64,000 bases of DNA from Bacteroidota bacterium (GTDB lineage: Bacteria; Bacteroidota; Bacteroidia; B-17B0; Aurantibacillaceae). The notes under the pieces are model-generated. The model did no database searches. It saw only the letters and a list, made by a program, of their open reading frames with translations, and was not told the DNA's origin. The stretch lies in contig CAUJCR010000008.1 in NCBI GenBank assembly GCA_963169355.1, positions 93,978 through 157,977 of the forward strand, read 5' to 3'. The first letter of the stretch is position 1. Each line of letters opens with the position of its first letter. Made by a program: the position numbers and the translations under genes. Shown here in pieces: positions 34,401 to 42,927 of the stretch.

Positions 34401-37400
34401 GCAAAGGAGTATCCAGGCGTTCCTCCCGTAGGTGTTATATTAATTGACCCATTACAAGCCGCATTACATGTTACATTGTTAATAGTTGCTGTACTAGTTA
34501 TTTGTGATGGTTGAGCAATATTAACCGTTTGATTTGTAACGCAATTATTAGCATCGGTAATTTGAGGAATATATACACCTGCACATAATCCAGTTACTAC
34601 CGTATTTGTAGAAGGTATGGTTGGCCAATTAACACTAAATGGAGCAACACCAGAAATGGATAATGTAGCCGAACCTGTACAAGAACCAAAACAACTTATT
34701 GAATTGGAAGTTGCCGTAACCGTTGGACCAGTTGGATTATTTAAAGTTGTAACTAATGTTTGTGTACAACCTGCAAAATCTCTAATAACAATAGAGTAAG
34801 TTCCTGCTCCAACATTAGTTAATGGATTAGAAGTAGAAGCTCCAGGACTCCATGTAAAAGTATATGGCGAGGTACCACCGTTAATCGCAACGCCGATGCT
34901 ACCATTTGTAGAAGTACAAGTAACTGGATTTGTGAATGTAAACGTTGCGGTGATAGAACTAGATTCTGTAATTGTAATAACTTGTGTTCTAGAACAGCCA
35001 TTTGCATCACTTGCTGTTACTGTATAATTACCAGCACATAATCCAGATATAGAAGAGGTAGTTTGCCCACCTGGTTGCCATAAATAATTTATAGCTCCTG
35101 TGCCGCCTGTTACCGTAGCAGAAGCAGTTCCATTACAAGAACCATTGCAACTCACGTTCGCTTGATTAACCGTTAAGGTAATAGCAGGTGGATTAGCGAA
35201 AGAAACCGTATTAGTACTTGAACAACCATTTACATCAGTTACCTGAACAGTATGTACTCCAGAACATAAACCAGTTGCTGTTTGCGAGTTTTGAGTAGGT
35301 GCCACTGGCGGCGATGTCCAAGTATAAGAATAAGGTGCTAAACCGCCCGTTGGGTTGGCTGTTGCAATACCAGTACAAGCATTATTACAAGCTAAGGTTG
35401 CGCCATTTGTAGTAATTAAAGTTATAACTGTTTGATTAATTTGAACGGTGCGTGTAGCTATACAACCTTTGCTATCAGTAACTGTAACTGTTTGAATACC
35501 CACGCAAAGATTATTTGCTGTTGCCGTTGTTTGCCCACCAGGTGCCCAAGAATACGTGTATGGTCCAGTTCCTCCAACTCCCTGCGCTGTAGCAGCACCA
35601 ATACAAACATTACAACTTGGTTGCACGTTACTAATAGATGCGGTAAGTGCTGTTGGTTGCGAAACATTAGCTGTTGCAGAAGCAACACAACCTTTTGAAT
35701 CAGTTACAGTTGTTATATAATTTCCTGGACACAAGCCTGTGGCTGTTTGGGTATTTTGTGTAGGCGTTGTTGGACTCCATGTATAAAAATAACCTGATGT
35801 TCCTCCAGTTGCCACTACCGATACAGTTCCATCACAAGAACCAGCACAACTTACAGTGCCATTTAACGGAGTTAATGTTAGGGCAGGTGGTGCTGTAATT
35901 GCCACTGTTTGTGTTTGGGTACAACCATTAAAATCTGTTACCGTAGCGGTATATACACCTTGGCATAAACCATTAATCACGTTCCCCGAACTACCATTAC
36001 TCAAATTAATGGTATAATTAGGAGTACCTCCAGTAACTGAAGTAGTAGCAATACCTGTACATTGCGAATTACAATTTGGATTAGTAGGTGTAATATTTAC
36101 AGTAAGCGCAGGCGGCGCTACCACACTCACTGAGGCAGAAGCCTGACAGCCATTAGCATCTGTAACGGTTGCCGTATGTACACCAACACATTGGTTATTA
36201 ATAGAACTTCCTGTTCCACCAGAACTCCATGTAAATGTAAACACAGGTGTACCACCATTTACCACTGTTGAGATGGAGGCATTACATTGATTAGCACAAT
36301 TAATTGGTGTGGCATTTAACGTTAAACTTATAGGGTTAGGTTGAGTTAAATTTATTGTATGAGTTCTTGTACAACCTCTCGCATCACCTGTTATTAAAGT
36401 ATATGAACCAGCGCATAAATTAGTATAGGGAGGGTTAGTTGTAATTGTTGAACTAGATGACTGCAAAGTAAATGAATAAGGAGCGGTACCACCAGAAGGT
36501 ATTGCTGTTATTGAACCATTACATAAGCCATTACATGTTGGCGAAACAGTTGTAATATTCACAGTTATAGGGTTAGGCTGTGTTATACTAATCGTTCTAG
36601 TGATTAAACAACCATTAGCATCTGTAACTCGTACAGTATATGTAGCAGGGCAAAGGCTGTTATACGGAGGTAAAGTTGTTACCGTAGATGAAGGTGATTG
36701 TAATGTAAAAGTATATGGAGCTGTACCGCCTGTTACAGTAGGCGTTATCGAACCATCACAAGCACCATTACAAGTAACACTTGTACTCGTAGCGGTTAAT
36801 GTTAATGATGGTGGTTCGGTAATAGTAACTGTGTTAGAAAATCTACATCCTAAAGCATCACCTAAAGTAAATGTATAGGCACCAGCACACAAGCTAGTTG
36901 CTGTTGAACCTGTAGAAACCGACGGCGACCATGAATACGAATAAGCTCCTGTTCCACCCGATGGATTCAAATTGATAGCTCCAATACAAGCATTATTACA
37001 AATTAAATTTGTTTGAGTTGGAGTGGCTGTTAAGGTAGGTGGTGTTGCAATATTAACCGTAATCGTATTAATACAATTACCATTATTTGTTACGGTACAG
37101 GTATAATCTCCAGCACATAACCCAGTGGCTTGTGCGGCAGTTCCTCCGCTTGGCGACCATGAATACGTAAAAGGACCTAATCCACCAGATGCCGATACAG
37201 AAGCTGTACCATTACAAACATTTCCACAAGTTAAATCAGTTTTAGTAACTGTTAATGTTACTGCGGGAGGTTGTGTAATATTAAATGAATAAGTTGCTGT
37301 ACAAGTTTTGCTATCAGTAACTGTGGCGGTTACTACACCAGGACATAAACTTGTAATAGAATTGGTAGATGAAGTAGAAGGCGTTGATGTAGGGGAACTC

Positions 37401-38788
37401 CACGAAAATGAATAAGGTGCTGTACCACCAGTTGGTGCCACAGCTGCCGAACCATTACAAGCTGAATTACAAGTTACACTCGCAGCAGTGCCATTAGCCA
37501 CCAATACCGAAGGCTGAGTTAAATTAGTTGTAAATGTAGTAATACAGCCATTATTATTAGTTGCTGTTAATGAATAATTTCCTGCACAGGCATTCTTCAA
37601 GGTATCTCTTGTAAAAATATTGGTATGGTTAGTATTAGGCGGATTCCAATTTATTGTTAGAGGAACAACGCCACTAACCACTAAAACTCTAATTTGCCCA
37701 TTACAATCTCCATTACAATTAGGTAACACCTTTGAGAATGATAGTAATGTTGCTGCTGGATTAATAATAGATACTTGAACCGCTGCTTGTTCACCTAAGG
37801 AGTTTTCAAATAATACAATGTACTGAGTTCCACAACCACATAAATTACCAACTGTATAAGTTGTACTTGTAAAATTATCTGAAAAATCAACAGCTGGAGG
37901 CAAGGTTTGACAAGGAGTAGATGGATCGGTGTTTAACCATTGTATAGAATAAGGTGCATTGGTACAACCTGATAAATTAAATGTAGCTGTTCCATCACAA
38001 GCCCCTGAACATGTTGGATTAGTTGAATTAGTTAAAGTTACTATACAAGCTTGTGGAGTTAATTGAGATAATTTTAAGTTTGGAACACTTGAAAGATGAG
38101 TTAGTACGGTTGTTGGTAAAGTATTTTTTTGGCAAATGATATTAGATTTTACGCCAGATGTATTTGTTATTTGAACATTATTTAATGTAAGATTTTGAGA
38201 AATTTGAAAGGTGTTATTCTGTAAATTCAAATTAAGATGATTCAAAACCAAATCTTTAGCAAAGATGATAGAATTTTGTAATTTAAAATTACCACTCATA
38301 TTTAAGGACTTGGTAGTTGAAATCACTCCCATAGCCACATCGTGATGAGCCGTTAAATAAATATCATTATTAAATTTATTATGCGAGAACTGATACTTAG
38401 CAACCGTAGTTGGGTATAAATTAATCTTACCATTTAATTTAAAATAAAAGTATTCATTTAATTCAACATCGCCTTTAATCGTTAAATCTACCGTTGGAGA
38501 GCCAATAATATCAATTTTAACCTGTGTATTAAGAGCCGTTATGTTCTTAAATCCAAAACTATGTAGGGCATGAATGGTAATTTGTGATTCTGATGGAGGC
38601 GCTGAATTATTATCAAACTCAACCGATGTATTTACCGAAGGAAGAACTCCTGCAGGCGCACCGCCACTAGTATAAGACCAATGCGATAAATCATTCCAAT
38701 AACCAGAACCACCAACCCAATACATTTTTTGGGCACCTAAATGTCCTAAAAAAAGTATCCCAAAAAATAGTAAAAGTTTTTTCAACAT
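28496..38788 (-). CDS. Giant SprB-repeat adhesin with type IX (type B) sorting domain
   Basis: The 3430-residue product has a signal peptide (LLLFFGILFLGHLGAQ) and an N-terminal WVGGSGYWNDLSHW domain. From about residue 265 to 3180 there are roughly 35-40 SprB repeats, each about 75 residues with C-N-x-x-CNG, GG-x-x-PY-x-Y-x-W and LC-x-G-x-Y motifs. PKD-like segments and a gliding-motility C-terminal domain (PNGFSPNGDGKNDVW ... GTYYYVVKLNHP) follow. Such proteins are surface adhesins moved by the gliding machinery or used for attachment. A roughly 1820-bp segment, encoding about eight repeats, is duplicated in tandem (31061-32880 and 29241-31060). The SprF-like partner gene follows directly. 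Confidence 0.93.
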   Translation of the reverse strand: MLKKLLLFFGILFLGHLGAQKMYWVGGSGYWNDLSHWSYTSGGAPAGVLPSVNTSVEFDNNSAPPSESQITIHALHSFGFKNITALNTQVKIDIIGSPTVDLTIKGDVELNEYFYFKLNGKINLYPTTVAKYQFSHNKFNNDIYLTAHHDVAMGVISTTKSLNMSGNFKLQNSIIFAKDLVLNHLNLNLQNNTFQISQNLTLNNVQITNTSGVKSNIICQKNTLPTTVLTHLSSVPNLKLSQLTPQACIVTLTNSTNPTCSGACDGTATFNLSGCTNAPYSIQWLNTDPSTPCQTLPPAVDFSDNFTSTTYTVGNLCGCGTQYIVLFENSLGEQAAVQVSIINPAATLLSFSKVLPNCNGDCNGQIRVLVVSGVVPLTINWNPPNTNHTNIFTRDTLKNACAGNYSLTATNNNGCITTFTTNLTQPSVLVANGTAASVTCNSACNGSAAVAPTGGTAPYSFSWSSPTSTPSTSSTNSITSLCPGVVTATVTDSKTCTATYSFNITQPPAVTLTVTKTDLTCGNVCNGTASVSASGGLGPFTYSWSPSGGTAAQATGLCAGDYTCTVTNNGNCINTITVNIATPPTLTATPTQTNLICNNACIGAINLNPSGGTGAYSYSWSPSVSTGSTATSLCAGAYTFTLGDALGCRFSNTVTITEPPSLTLTATSTSVTCNGACDGSITPTVTGGTAPYTFTLQSPSSTVTTLPPYNSLCPATYTVRVTDANGCLITRTISITQPNPITVNITTVSPTCNGLCNGSITAIPSGGTAPYSFTLQSSSSTITTNPPYTNLCAGSYTLITGDARGCTRTHTINLTQPNPISLTLNATPINCANQCNASISTVVNGGTPVFTFTWSSGGTGSSINNQCVGVHTATVTDANGCQASASVSVVAPPALTVNITPTNPNCNSQCTGIATTSVTGGTPNYTINLSNGSSGNVINGLCQGVYTATVTDFNGCTQTQTVAITAPPALTLTPLNGTVSCAGSCDGTVSVVATGGTSGYFYTWSPTTPTQNTQTATGLCPGNYITTVTDSKGCVASATANVSQPTALTASISNVQPSCNVCIGAATAQGVGGTGPYTYSWAPGGQTTATANNLCVGIQTVTVTDSKGCIATRTVQINQTVITLITTNGATLACNNACTGIATANPTGGLAPYSYTWTSPPVAPTQNSQTATGLCSGVHTVQVTDVNGCSSTNTVSFANPPAITLTVNQANVSCNGSCNGTASATVTGGTGAINYLWQPGGQTTSSISGLCAGNYTVTASDANGCSRTQVITITESSSITATFTFTNPVTCTSTNGSIGVAINGGTSPYTFTWSPGASTSNPLTNVGAGTYSIVIRDFAGCTQTLVTTLNNPTGPTVTATSNSISCFGSCTGSATLSISGVAPFSVNWPTIPSTNTVVTGLCAGVYIPQITDANNCVTNQTVNIAQPSQITSTATINNVTCNAACNGSINITPTGGTPGYSFAWLPTGGSVEDPTSLCAGTYSVDITDANNCTVTNTFVITEPLALALSFNKKDVLCNASCTGGIKVLATGGTAPYSYTWAPTGSFTGANIDTIVNVCSGIYTVSVSDANGCVTTATVDINEPPALTSTIITQDVKCNNQCNGTATINATGGVSPYNYSYNTTPIALTQTVGGLCAGTYTGNVTDANGCVITQSFVINEPLPIVVSATVTNPNCNAACNGSVATSVTGGNAPYAYSWVPFGGSVPNPIGLCAGNYTITVTDDSLCTGQTVVTLTDPAILLANASFTNPTCASACNGIVTASPIGGTSPYTYAWSAPTNTNQTVSGLCSGTYTLVLSDANACQATQTVTLTDPTAITVNPGITPATCGSNNGSINATAVNGTAPYTYNWLPPVSGAQSTNTLVTGLSAGVYTVVVTDAASCSTTVSIPLSSSNGPSGATITSTNVTCVGSCNGAANITGVTGGLAPYTVSWINPVSTNSLVTGLCAGTYTAQVEDANNCVFFQSVTITQPQAIDDNEIITSATCLGICDGSIAVNPTGGNGTYTYSWSTGATTPTLTALCPGTLSLTITDGLNCTLTATYVVPGITNITANTFATNNACFSNCNGNIVATNVAGGLPPYSFVWTDPLGQTTAQANGLCNGTYSVTITDANGCINQYQSTITSPSSITINPTITDPACGMCNGTAVLNPTGGTPSYSYLWSNAQTGNTASGLCSGVYMVQVTDGNGCVSNSNVVINNSSGITSETILTANQSCSATCDGSATVTAIGGTTPISYHWLHDNSTSQSVNGLCPGTYYCNMTDANGCTRTATVLINSTPTLTLTSQVAQTSCSVSTGSISVNVTGGSGSYTYAWLPSGNTPSITNLAAGIYTLTVSDGNCSQTQTYAINSINGPLLSTSQQSASCNGVCDGSINMTISGGTPVYTIVWSNGASTNSINNLCAGNYSVLVTDAAGCSAVKNFSIATPPPIVFSVADVDNPLCNNNCNGVVTTIASGGILPYTYTWTTSTSTTNIANGLCAGNYSVTVADANSCPSTETYTLTGPPTISITATISNVTCNAATNGTINITVSGGVPGYSYTWTPTGSITTEDLENIGAGTYSLHLEDANGCSVDTSFVVTEPAAIDDNESITSAACFGNCNGSIALTPTGGVAPYTYSWTPSANTGTLTNLCPGPLTATITDANNCTNVFTYNIPSITTITSTTLAVDNICFNDCNGVLTATNIAGGVAPYTLQWNDPLGQVGNSAFGLCTGDYSVTITDANGCYNQIPAHLGSTPPVTFTPTITQPSCGACNGSAVINPVGGTPGYTYLWTNNQTSNTATNLCAGLYAVQITDANGCVNTTSVVINSSSSITGETITTTDVTCSGSCDGTASVTAVGGTAPISYHWVHDNSTTPGLTGLCAGVYYCNMIDANGCSRTASVVINAVTDLTVTSQVSQSSCTSSTGSITVNVSGGTGTYTYAWLPAGNTATLTNLAPGVYTLTVSDGNCSKTEIYTVQSFNAPSIASVEEDVSCSGLCDGSISITISGGTPTYTTAWSNGASTNTVSALCAGVYSVEVTDAAGCKAIRNYSLSTVNPIAFSAPDLHNPKCHDDCNGTLTAIPVGGTMPYTFTWTPNNVNTATTNSLCTGNYTITIQDANGCSATDSYSLSNPPTLTLTATITDASCNTAPDGAIDVTVSGGVTPYTYSWTPTGNTTEDLTNVLSGTHTLVLTDNGGCVIDSTFIINSTLTVNAIAGNDTIFCQNGTLQLDGSNSNGGVTYQWSEIPSGTVISNTLITTVTPATGTSTYVLTATNGVCIDQDTIVVNSLPLPSVDAGPMLSIPIFGTGTIGGNPTAPGGGTITWLPISGLDNPTNPNPTTSTTVTTIYTVTLVDANGCTNSDTVTVYVYPEITIPNGFSPNGDGKNDVWQIDFIYQFPDCEVEVYNRWGEQLFYSKGYAVPFNGKYKGKDLPVGTYYYVVKLNHPSYPKPFTSPLTIFR

Positions 38789-38907
38789 AAACCGTTTCTA
38801 ACTTTTTACGAATTTATATCAGTTTCTGTTTCTAAATATAAGAAAATAAACCTAATATTAACATTTTAACTGTGTAAAATATTAACTATAAGTACCGAAT
38901 AACGATA

Positions 38908-39477
38908 ATGAATACTCAAAATCCTTTAAATTCTTGGAAAACGTTAAATACTGAACTTGTTTACGAATCGCCATGGATAGCCGTTCACAAGCATCAAACT
39001 ATTAATCCAGCTGGTAAACCAGCGATTTATAGCGTTGTAAATTTTAAAAATTTAGCCATCGGGATTATACCATTAAGTAAAGATGGTTATACGTGGCTTG
39101 TAGGACAATGGCGTTATCCTTTAAATGCCTATAGCTGGGAAATACCAGAAGGAGGTGGTCCATTAGGCGAAGAACCTATTAAAACTGCCCAACGTGAATT
39201 GAAAGAAGAAACCGGAATTGTGGCTAAAAACTATCATCCATTAATGGAATTACATTTAAGTAACTCAGCAACTGATGAAACCGCTCATGTTTTTTTGGCT
39301 ACCGATTTAAGTTTTGAAGAAGCCGAACCCGAAGAAACCGAAGACTTAAAAGTAAAGAAAGTTCATATTCAGGAAGCTTTTAACATGGTACTTAATGGCG
39401 AAATTACCGATGCTATCAGTGTTTCTGCAATCTATAAAGTGAAGTATTTGTTAGATAAAGGCGAATTAGTTTTATAA
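38908..39477 (+). CDS. NUDIX hydrolase (ADP-ribose pyrophosphatase-like)
   Basis: The 189-residue protein has a perfect NUDIX box: G-x5-E-x7-REL-x-EE-x-GI in the region GGGPLGEEPIKTAQRELKEE. Upstream segments (WLVGQWRYPLNAYSWEIPEG) match ADP-ribose/nucleoside-diphosphate-sugar pyrophosphatases, which hydrolyse NDP-X compounds in the cytoplasm. Its stop codon directly abuts the stop of the convergent KdsC-like gene (39477/39478) with no spacer. Confidence 0.9.
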   Translation: MNTQNPLNSWKTLNTELVYESPWIAVHKHQTINPAGKPAIYSVVNFKNLAIGIIPLSKDGYTWLVGQWRYPLNAYSWEIPEGGGPLGEEPIKTAQRELKEETGIVAKNYHPLMELHLSNSATDETAHVFLATDLSFEEAEPEETEDLKVKKVHIQEAFNMVLNGEITDAISVSAIYKVKYLLDKGELVL

Positions 39478-39990
39478 CTACCAACCTGCAATTTCCCAAG
39501 TACCCTGCGAGCGCATCACTTGCTCTATCACATCACGTACACAAGCTTCGCCACCTTTTCGGCTTGAGATATAAATACAAATTTCTTTTATTTCAGGTGC
39601 AGCATCATTTGGGCAACAAGCAATCCCAACTCGTCTCATCACTTCCCAGTCTGGTAAGTCATCGCCCATGTATAAAATTTCTTCTTCATTTAAGTTATGC
39701 TCATTGATGTAATCTTTATAGCATTGTAACTTATCGTGTTGTGATAAAAATACATCTTCAACTCCCAAACCTCTCATCGCATTTTTAACTAATTTACTAT
39801 TGCCTCCCGTAATAATCACAATACGATAGCCTTTTTTACAAGCTAGTTGTATGGCATAGCCATCTTTACTATTTAAGTTTCTTAAAAACTCGCCACTTTC
39901 AGCTAATAGAATATGTCCATTTGTTAAAACGCCATCTACATCAAACATCAGTGTTTTAATTCGAGTGAGTTTTTGTTTAAAATTTTCCAT
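39478..39990 (-). CDS. KdsC-like HAD phosphatase
   Basis: The 170-residue protein is a C0-type HAD phosphatase. It has the nucleophile motif MFDVDGVLTNG, motif II ITGGNSKLVKNAM, and YMGDDLPDWEVMRRVG with the motif IV aspartates. KdsC dephosphorylates KDO-8-phosphate in LPS inner-core synthesis; YrbI-type relatives act on the same substrate. It is 2 bp downstream of the DUF2520 gene, so the two are co-transcribed. Confidence 0.88.
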   Translation of the reverse strand: MENFKQKLTRIKTLMFDVDGVLTNGHILLAESGEFLRNLNSKDGYAIQLACKKGYRIVIITGGNSKLVKNAMRGLGVEDVFLSQHDKLQCYKDYINEHNLNEEEILYMGDDLPDWEVMRRVGIACCPNDAAPEIKEICIYISSRKGGEACVRDVIEQVMRSQGTWEIAGW

Positions 39991-39992
39991 CG

Positions 39993-40793
39993 TTATTTTT
40001 TACGTGCTTGCTGTTGAACAATTAAATCAGTCATGGTTTTATAAATCTTTAGCAAGTTGGGATGATGTTTAATAAGAGCCATGTGTTTTTGTAAAGTTAC
40101 CTTATCATGTCGTTTAGCTGGTCCCGTTTGCGCCTCTAAAGGATGATGTTTTTGTAATTTTACCACCGATTGTTGTATAATTGGATTAAGTAATTTGGTT
40201 TGTTTTTTGGTTAAAGTATTCTCAACTATTTGATATGAGGCAGCATACAAAGCGTTAGTGAAATTATTTGCAAAAACAGCGGCTAGATGTAATGTTAATC
40301 TTTCGGCTGATTTTAAAGTATGTACATAATTTGAAACCGTTTTAGCAATTGTTCGTAACAAATGAAGTCCTTTAGTTTGATTAGCCTCCAATAAAATGGG
40401 AGTTTCTTTCCAATTAATTTCTGCGCCTGTATAAAAAGTTTGTAGAGGATAATAAACGCCTATGTGAGTAGATGTCGCCTTTAAAACAGATATATCCACA
40501 CTACCCGATGTGTGAGCTACTATGCCTTTTAGTTTAAGTGGTTTTAATTGTCGAGCCACATCCGCAATCGCTTCATCTTTTACCGCTATTAAATATACAT
40601 CGGCAGTTGTATCTAATTTTTTATAATCAGTTACTAAATTAAGATGAAATTGTTTTGCAAACTGTTTTGCTTTAGGAGATAAGTGATGATTAAACACCTG
40701 AACAACTCGAATGTGATGATGGTGCGCAAAAGAATTGGCGATGTGCCATGCCACATTTCCAGTACCAATAATAACTATGTTTTTGGTGTTCAA
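39993..40793 (-). CDS. Rossmann-like / DUF2520 domain protein
   Basis: The 266-residue product starts with a nucleotide-binding motif (NIVIIGTGNVAWHIANSF) and carries AHTSGSVDISVL and GVYYPLQTF, typical of the Rossmann-like/DUF2520 family related to pyrroline-5-carboxylate and F420-NADP reductases. The C-terminal all-helical half is the DUF2520 domain (LAAVFANNFTNALYAASY). The substrate is unknown. It neighbours the KdsC-like phosphatase, as in many Bacteroidota. Confidence 0.85.
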   Translation of the reverse strand: MNTKNIVIIGTGNVAWHIANSFAHHHHIRVVQVFNHHLSPKAKQFAKQFHLNLVTDYKKLDTTADVYLIAVKDEAIADVARQLKPLKLKGIVAHTSGSVDISVLKATSTHIGVYYPLQTFYTGAEINWKETPILLEANQTKGLHLLRTIAKTVSNYVHTLKSAERLTLHLAAVFANNFTNALYAASYQIVENTLTKKQTKLLNPIIQQSVVKLQKHHPLEAQTGPAKRHDKVTLQKHMALIKHHPNLLKIYKTMTDLIVQQQARKK

Positions 40794-40810
40794 AATATAC
40801 TAACGAAAAT

Positions 40811-42916
40811 TTAGTACGCTATTCCTAAATTATAAAACACAAAACTCCACATATCGGCAAACTCATCAATTTGTTTATCGGTAGGTTTACCTGCTCCATG
40901 ACCAGCGTCTTTATCAATCCTTATTAATTGAGGGTTTTTGCCAGTATTATTTTTTTGAAGAGTTGCAGCAAACTTGAATGAATGAGCTGGCACTACTCTA
41001 TCATCGTGATCGCCTGTTAAAACCATTGTAGCTGGATATTCCGTTTGTTTTATATTATGTAACGGAGAATATTTATACAAGCACTCAAATTCATCTTTGT
41101 TTTCACTACAACCATAATCTACTGTCCAAGCTCTACCAATGGTAAATAAATGAAACCTCAGCATATCTAACACGCCTACCGTTGGTAAAGCTACTTTTGC
41201 AATATCAGGGCGCTGAGTCATAACAGCGCCTATTAATAATCCCCCATTGCTTCTTCCATGAATAGCCATTTTTTGATACGATGTGTATTTGTTAGCAACT
41301 AAAAACTCGCAAGCAGCAATAAAATCATCAAATACATTTTGCTTTTTACATTTTGTTCCGTTCAAGTGCCATTCTTCGCCATACTCGCCGCCTCCACGAA
41401 TATTTGGAACACAATAAATACCGCCCGCTTCTAAAAAAACAGCTCTATCTATTCTAAACTCGGGAGCAATTGAAATATTAAATCCACCATAACCATACAC
41501 AAAACAAGGATTATTACCATTTAAGGTTATGCCTTTTTTATGTGTTATAAACATAGAAATTTTGGTTCCATCTTTACTTTTATAAAACACTTGTTTAGTT
41601 TCATAGTCAGAAGATTTGAATGGGATGATTGGATTAAAAATTCGTTTACTCGCCTTAGAGCGTGTATCAAAAAAATAAATATCCTCTGGATGTGTAAACG
41701 AAACGGTAGAATACAATGCAACATCTTCTTCTCTACTCGCATTTACATACGTTACTTTACAAAGTTCTGGTAAAGCTATTTCGCTTTCTATTTTGCCATT
41801 TATAGCATGTAAAAATAATTTAGAATTAACTTGATGCAAATAATTGGTAATTATTTTGTTTCCGCAAAACGATACACCCATTAATAAATCATCGTGTTGA
41901 GAGATAACCTCCGACCAGTTATCTTGACTTGGGTTATTTAAGCTTATTCGGATTAAACGATAACGTGGCGCCTTGTAATTTGTAAGCACATAAAACTGAT
42001 TACCTATATTATCTACAATGCTATACTCATTATCAAAATTAGTTACAATAGGTATAAATTTATTTTGTGATGACGATAAATCTTTCATCATAACGCTTTG
42101 CCCACTGGTTGTTTCGCTACCGTAGATAATAAGGTAGTTTTCATCGTGTGTTGTTTGTGCTGAGAAATTACGGTTTGGATTTAATTTATCTTCATATACC
42201 AGTAGGTCGTTTGATTGAGGCGTGCCTAATTGATGGTAATATATTTTATGAAACTGATTTTTGTCGGTAAAGTCTTTTCCTGCTTTTGGCGCATCATATC
42301 GGCTGTAGTAAAACCCATTTCCTTTCCATGCAATGCCCGAAAACTTAACCCATTTAATTACTTCTGGCAATTCCTGATTTGTAAGACAGTTTTTAATATG
42401 TATTTCAACCCAATCACTTCCTGCCTTTGATATACCATAGGCTAAATGCGATGCATCTTTACTTAAAGCAAAATTAGTTAATGAAACCGTTCCGTCTTTA
42501 GATAATTCATTCGGGTCAAGTAGCACTTTAGGTTTTGATAACAAAGCATCTTGAACGTATAAAACCGATTGATTTTGCAAGCCATTATTTCTTAACGAAT
42601 AAAACTTATTGGCTTTCTTAAACATCATTGGGCGTTTTTCGTAGTTCCACAGCTCTGTGAGTCGAGCCTTTACTTTTTCTTTAAAAGGAATTGTTTGTAA
42701 GTATTGATTTGTAAGCGCATTTTCAGCATCAATCCATGCCTTGGTATCTGACGAGTTTTCATCTTCTAACCAACGGTAAGGGTCATCTACTTTAGTGCCA
42801 TGATAGTCGTCTGTTTGCTTAACAGTTTTTGTTTCAGGATATGTCCATTGAGCTTGCATATAAAAAGATGAAAAAACAAGCGCTGTTAAGCCAACTATCA
42901 GGTTATAAAATCTCAT
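40811..42916 (-). CDS. Prolyl oligopeptidase family serine peptidase (S9A), exported
   Basis: The 701-residue product has a signal peptide (LIVGLTALVFSSFYMQAQ), a seven-bladed propeller domain (YRWLEDENSSDTKAW is the family's N-terminal signature) and a C-terminal hydrolase domain. The domain shows GGGEYGEEWH, GRSNGGLLIGAV (nucleophile Ser), TGDHDDRVVP (Asp) and KDAGHGAGKP (His). It cleaves short peptides after proline, here probably in the periplasm. Length is usual. All catalytic residues are present. Confidence 0.93.
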   Translation of the reverse strand: MRFYNLIVGLTALVFSSFYMQAQWTYPETKTVKQTDDYHGTKVDDPYRWLEDENSSDTKAWIDAENALTNQYLQTIPFKEKVKARLTELWNYEKRPMMFKKANKFYSLRNNGLQNQSVLYVQDALLSKPKVLLDPNELSKDGTVSLTNFALSKDASHLAYGISKAGSDWVEIHIKNCLTNQELPEVIKWVKFSGIAWKGNGFYYSRYDAPKAGKDFTDKNQFHKIYYHQLGTPQSNDLLVYEDKLNPNRNFSAQTTHDENYLIIYGSETTSGQSVMMKDLSSSQNKFIPIVTNFDNEYSIVDNIGNQFYVLTNYKAPRYRLIRISLNNPSQDNWSEVISQHDDLLMGVSFCGNKIITNYLHQVNSKLFLHAINGKIESEIALPELCKVTYVNASREEDVALYSTVSFTHPEDIYFFDTRSKASKRIFNPIIPFKSSDYETKQVFYKSKDGTKISMFITHKKGITLNGNNPCFVYGYGGFNISIAPEFRIDRAVFLEAGGIYCVPNIRGGGEYGEEWHLNGTKCKKQNVFDDFIAACEFLVANKYTSYQKMAIHGRSNGGLLIGAVMTQRPDIAKVALPTVGVLDMLRFHLFTIGRAWTVDYGCSENKDEFECLYKYSPLHNIKQTEYPATMVLTGDHDDRVVPAHSFKFAATLQKNNTGKNPQLIRIDKDAGHGAGKPTDKQIDEFADMWSFVFYNLGIAY

Positions 42917-42927
42917 TAAAAAAATCT

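Noticed and set aside
28496..38788. CRISPR-like periodicity and several 60-90 codon plus-strand frames
   Set aside because: The periodicity comes from ~225-bp SprB protein repeats that are degenerate and in frame; the plus-strand frames are shadows of the adhesin gene.
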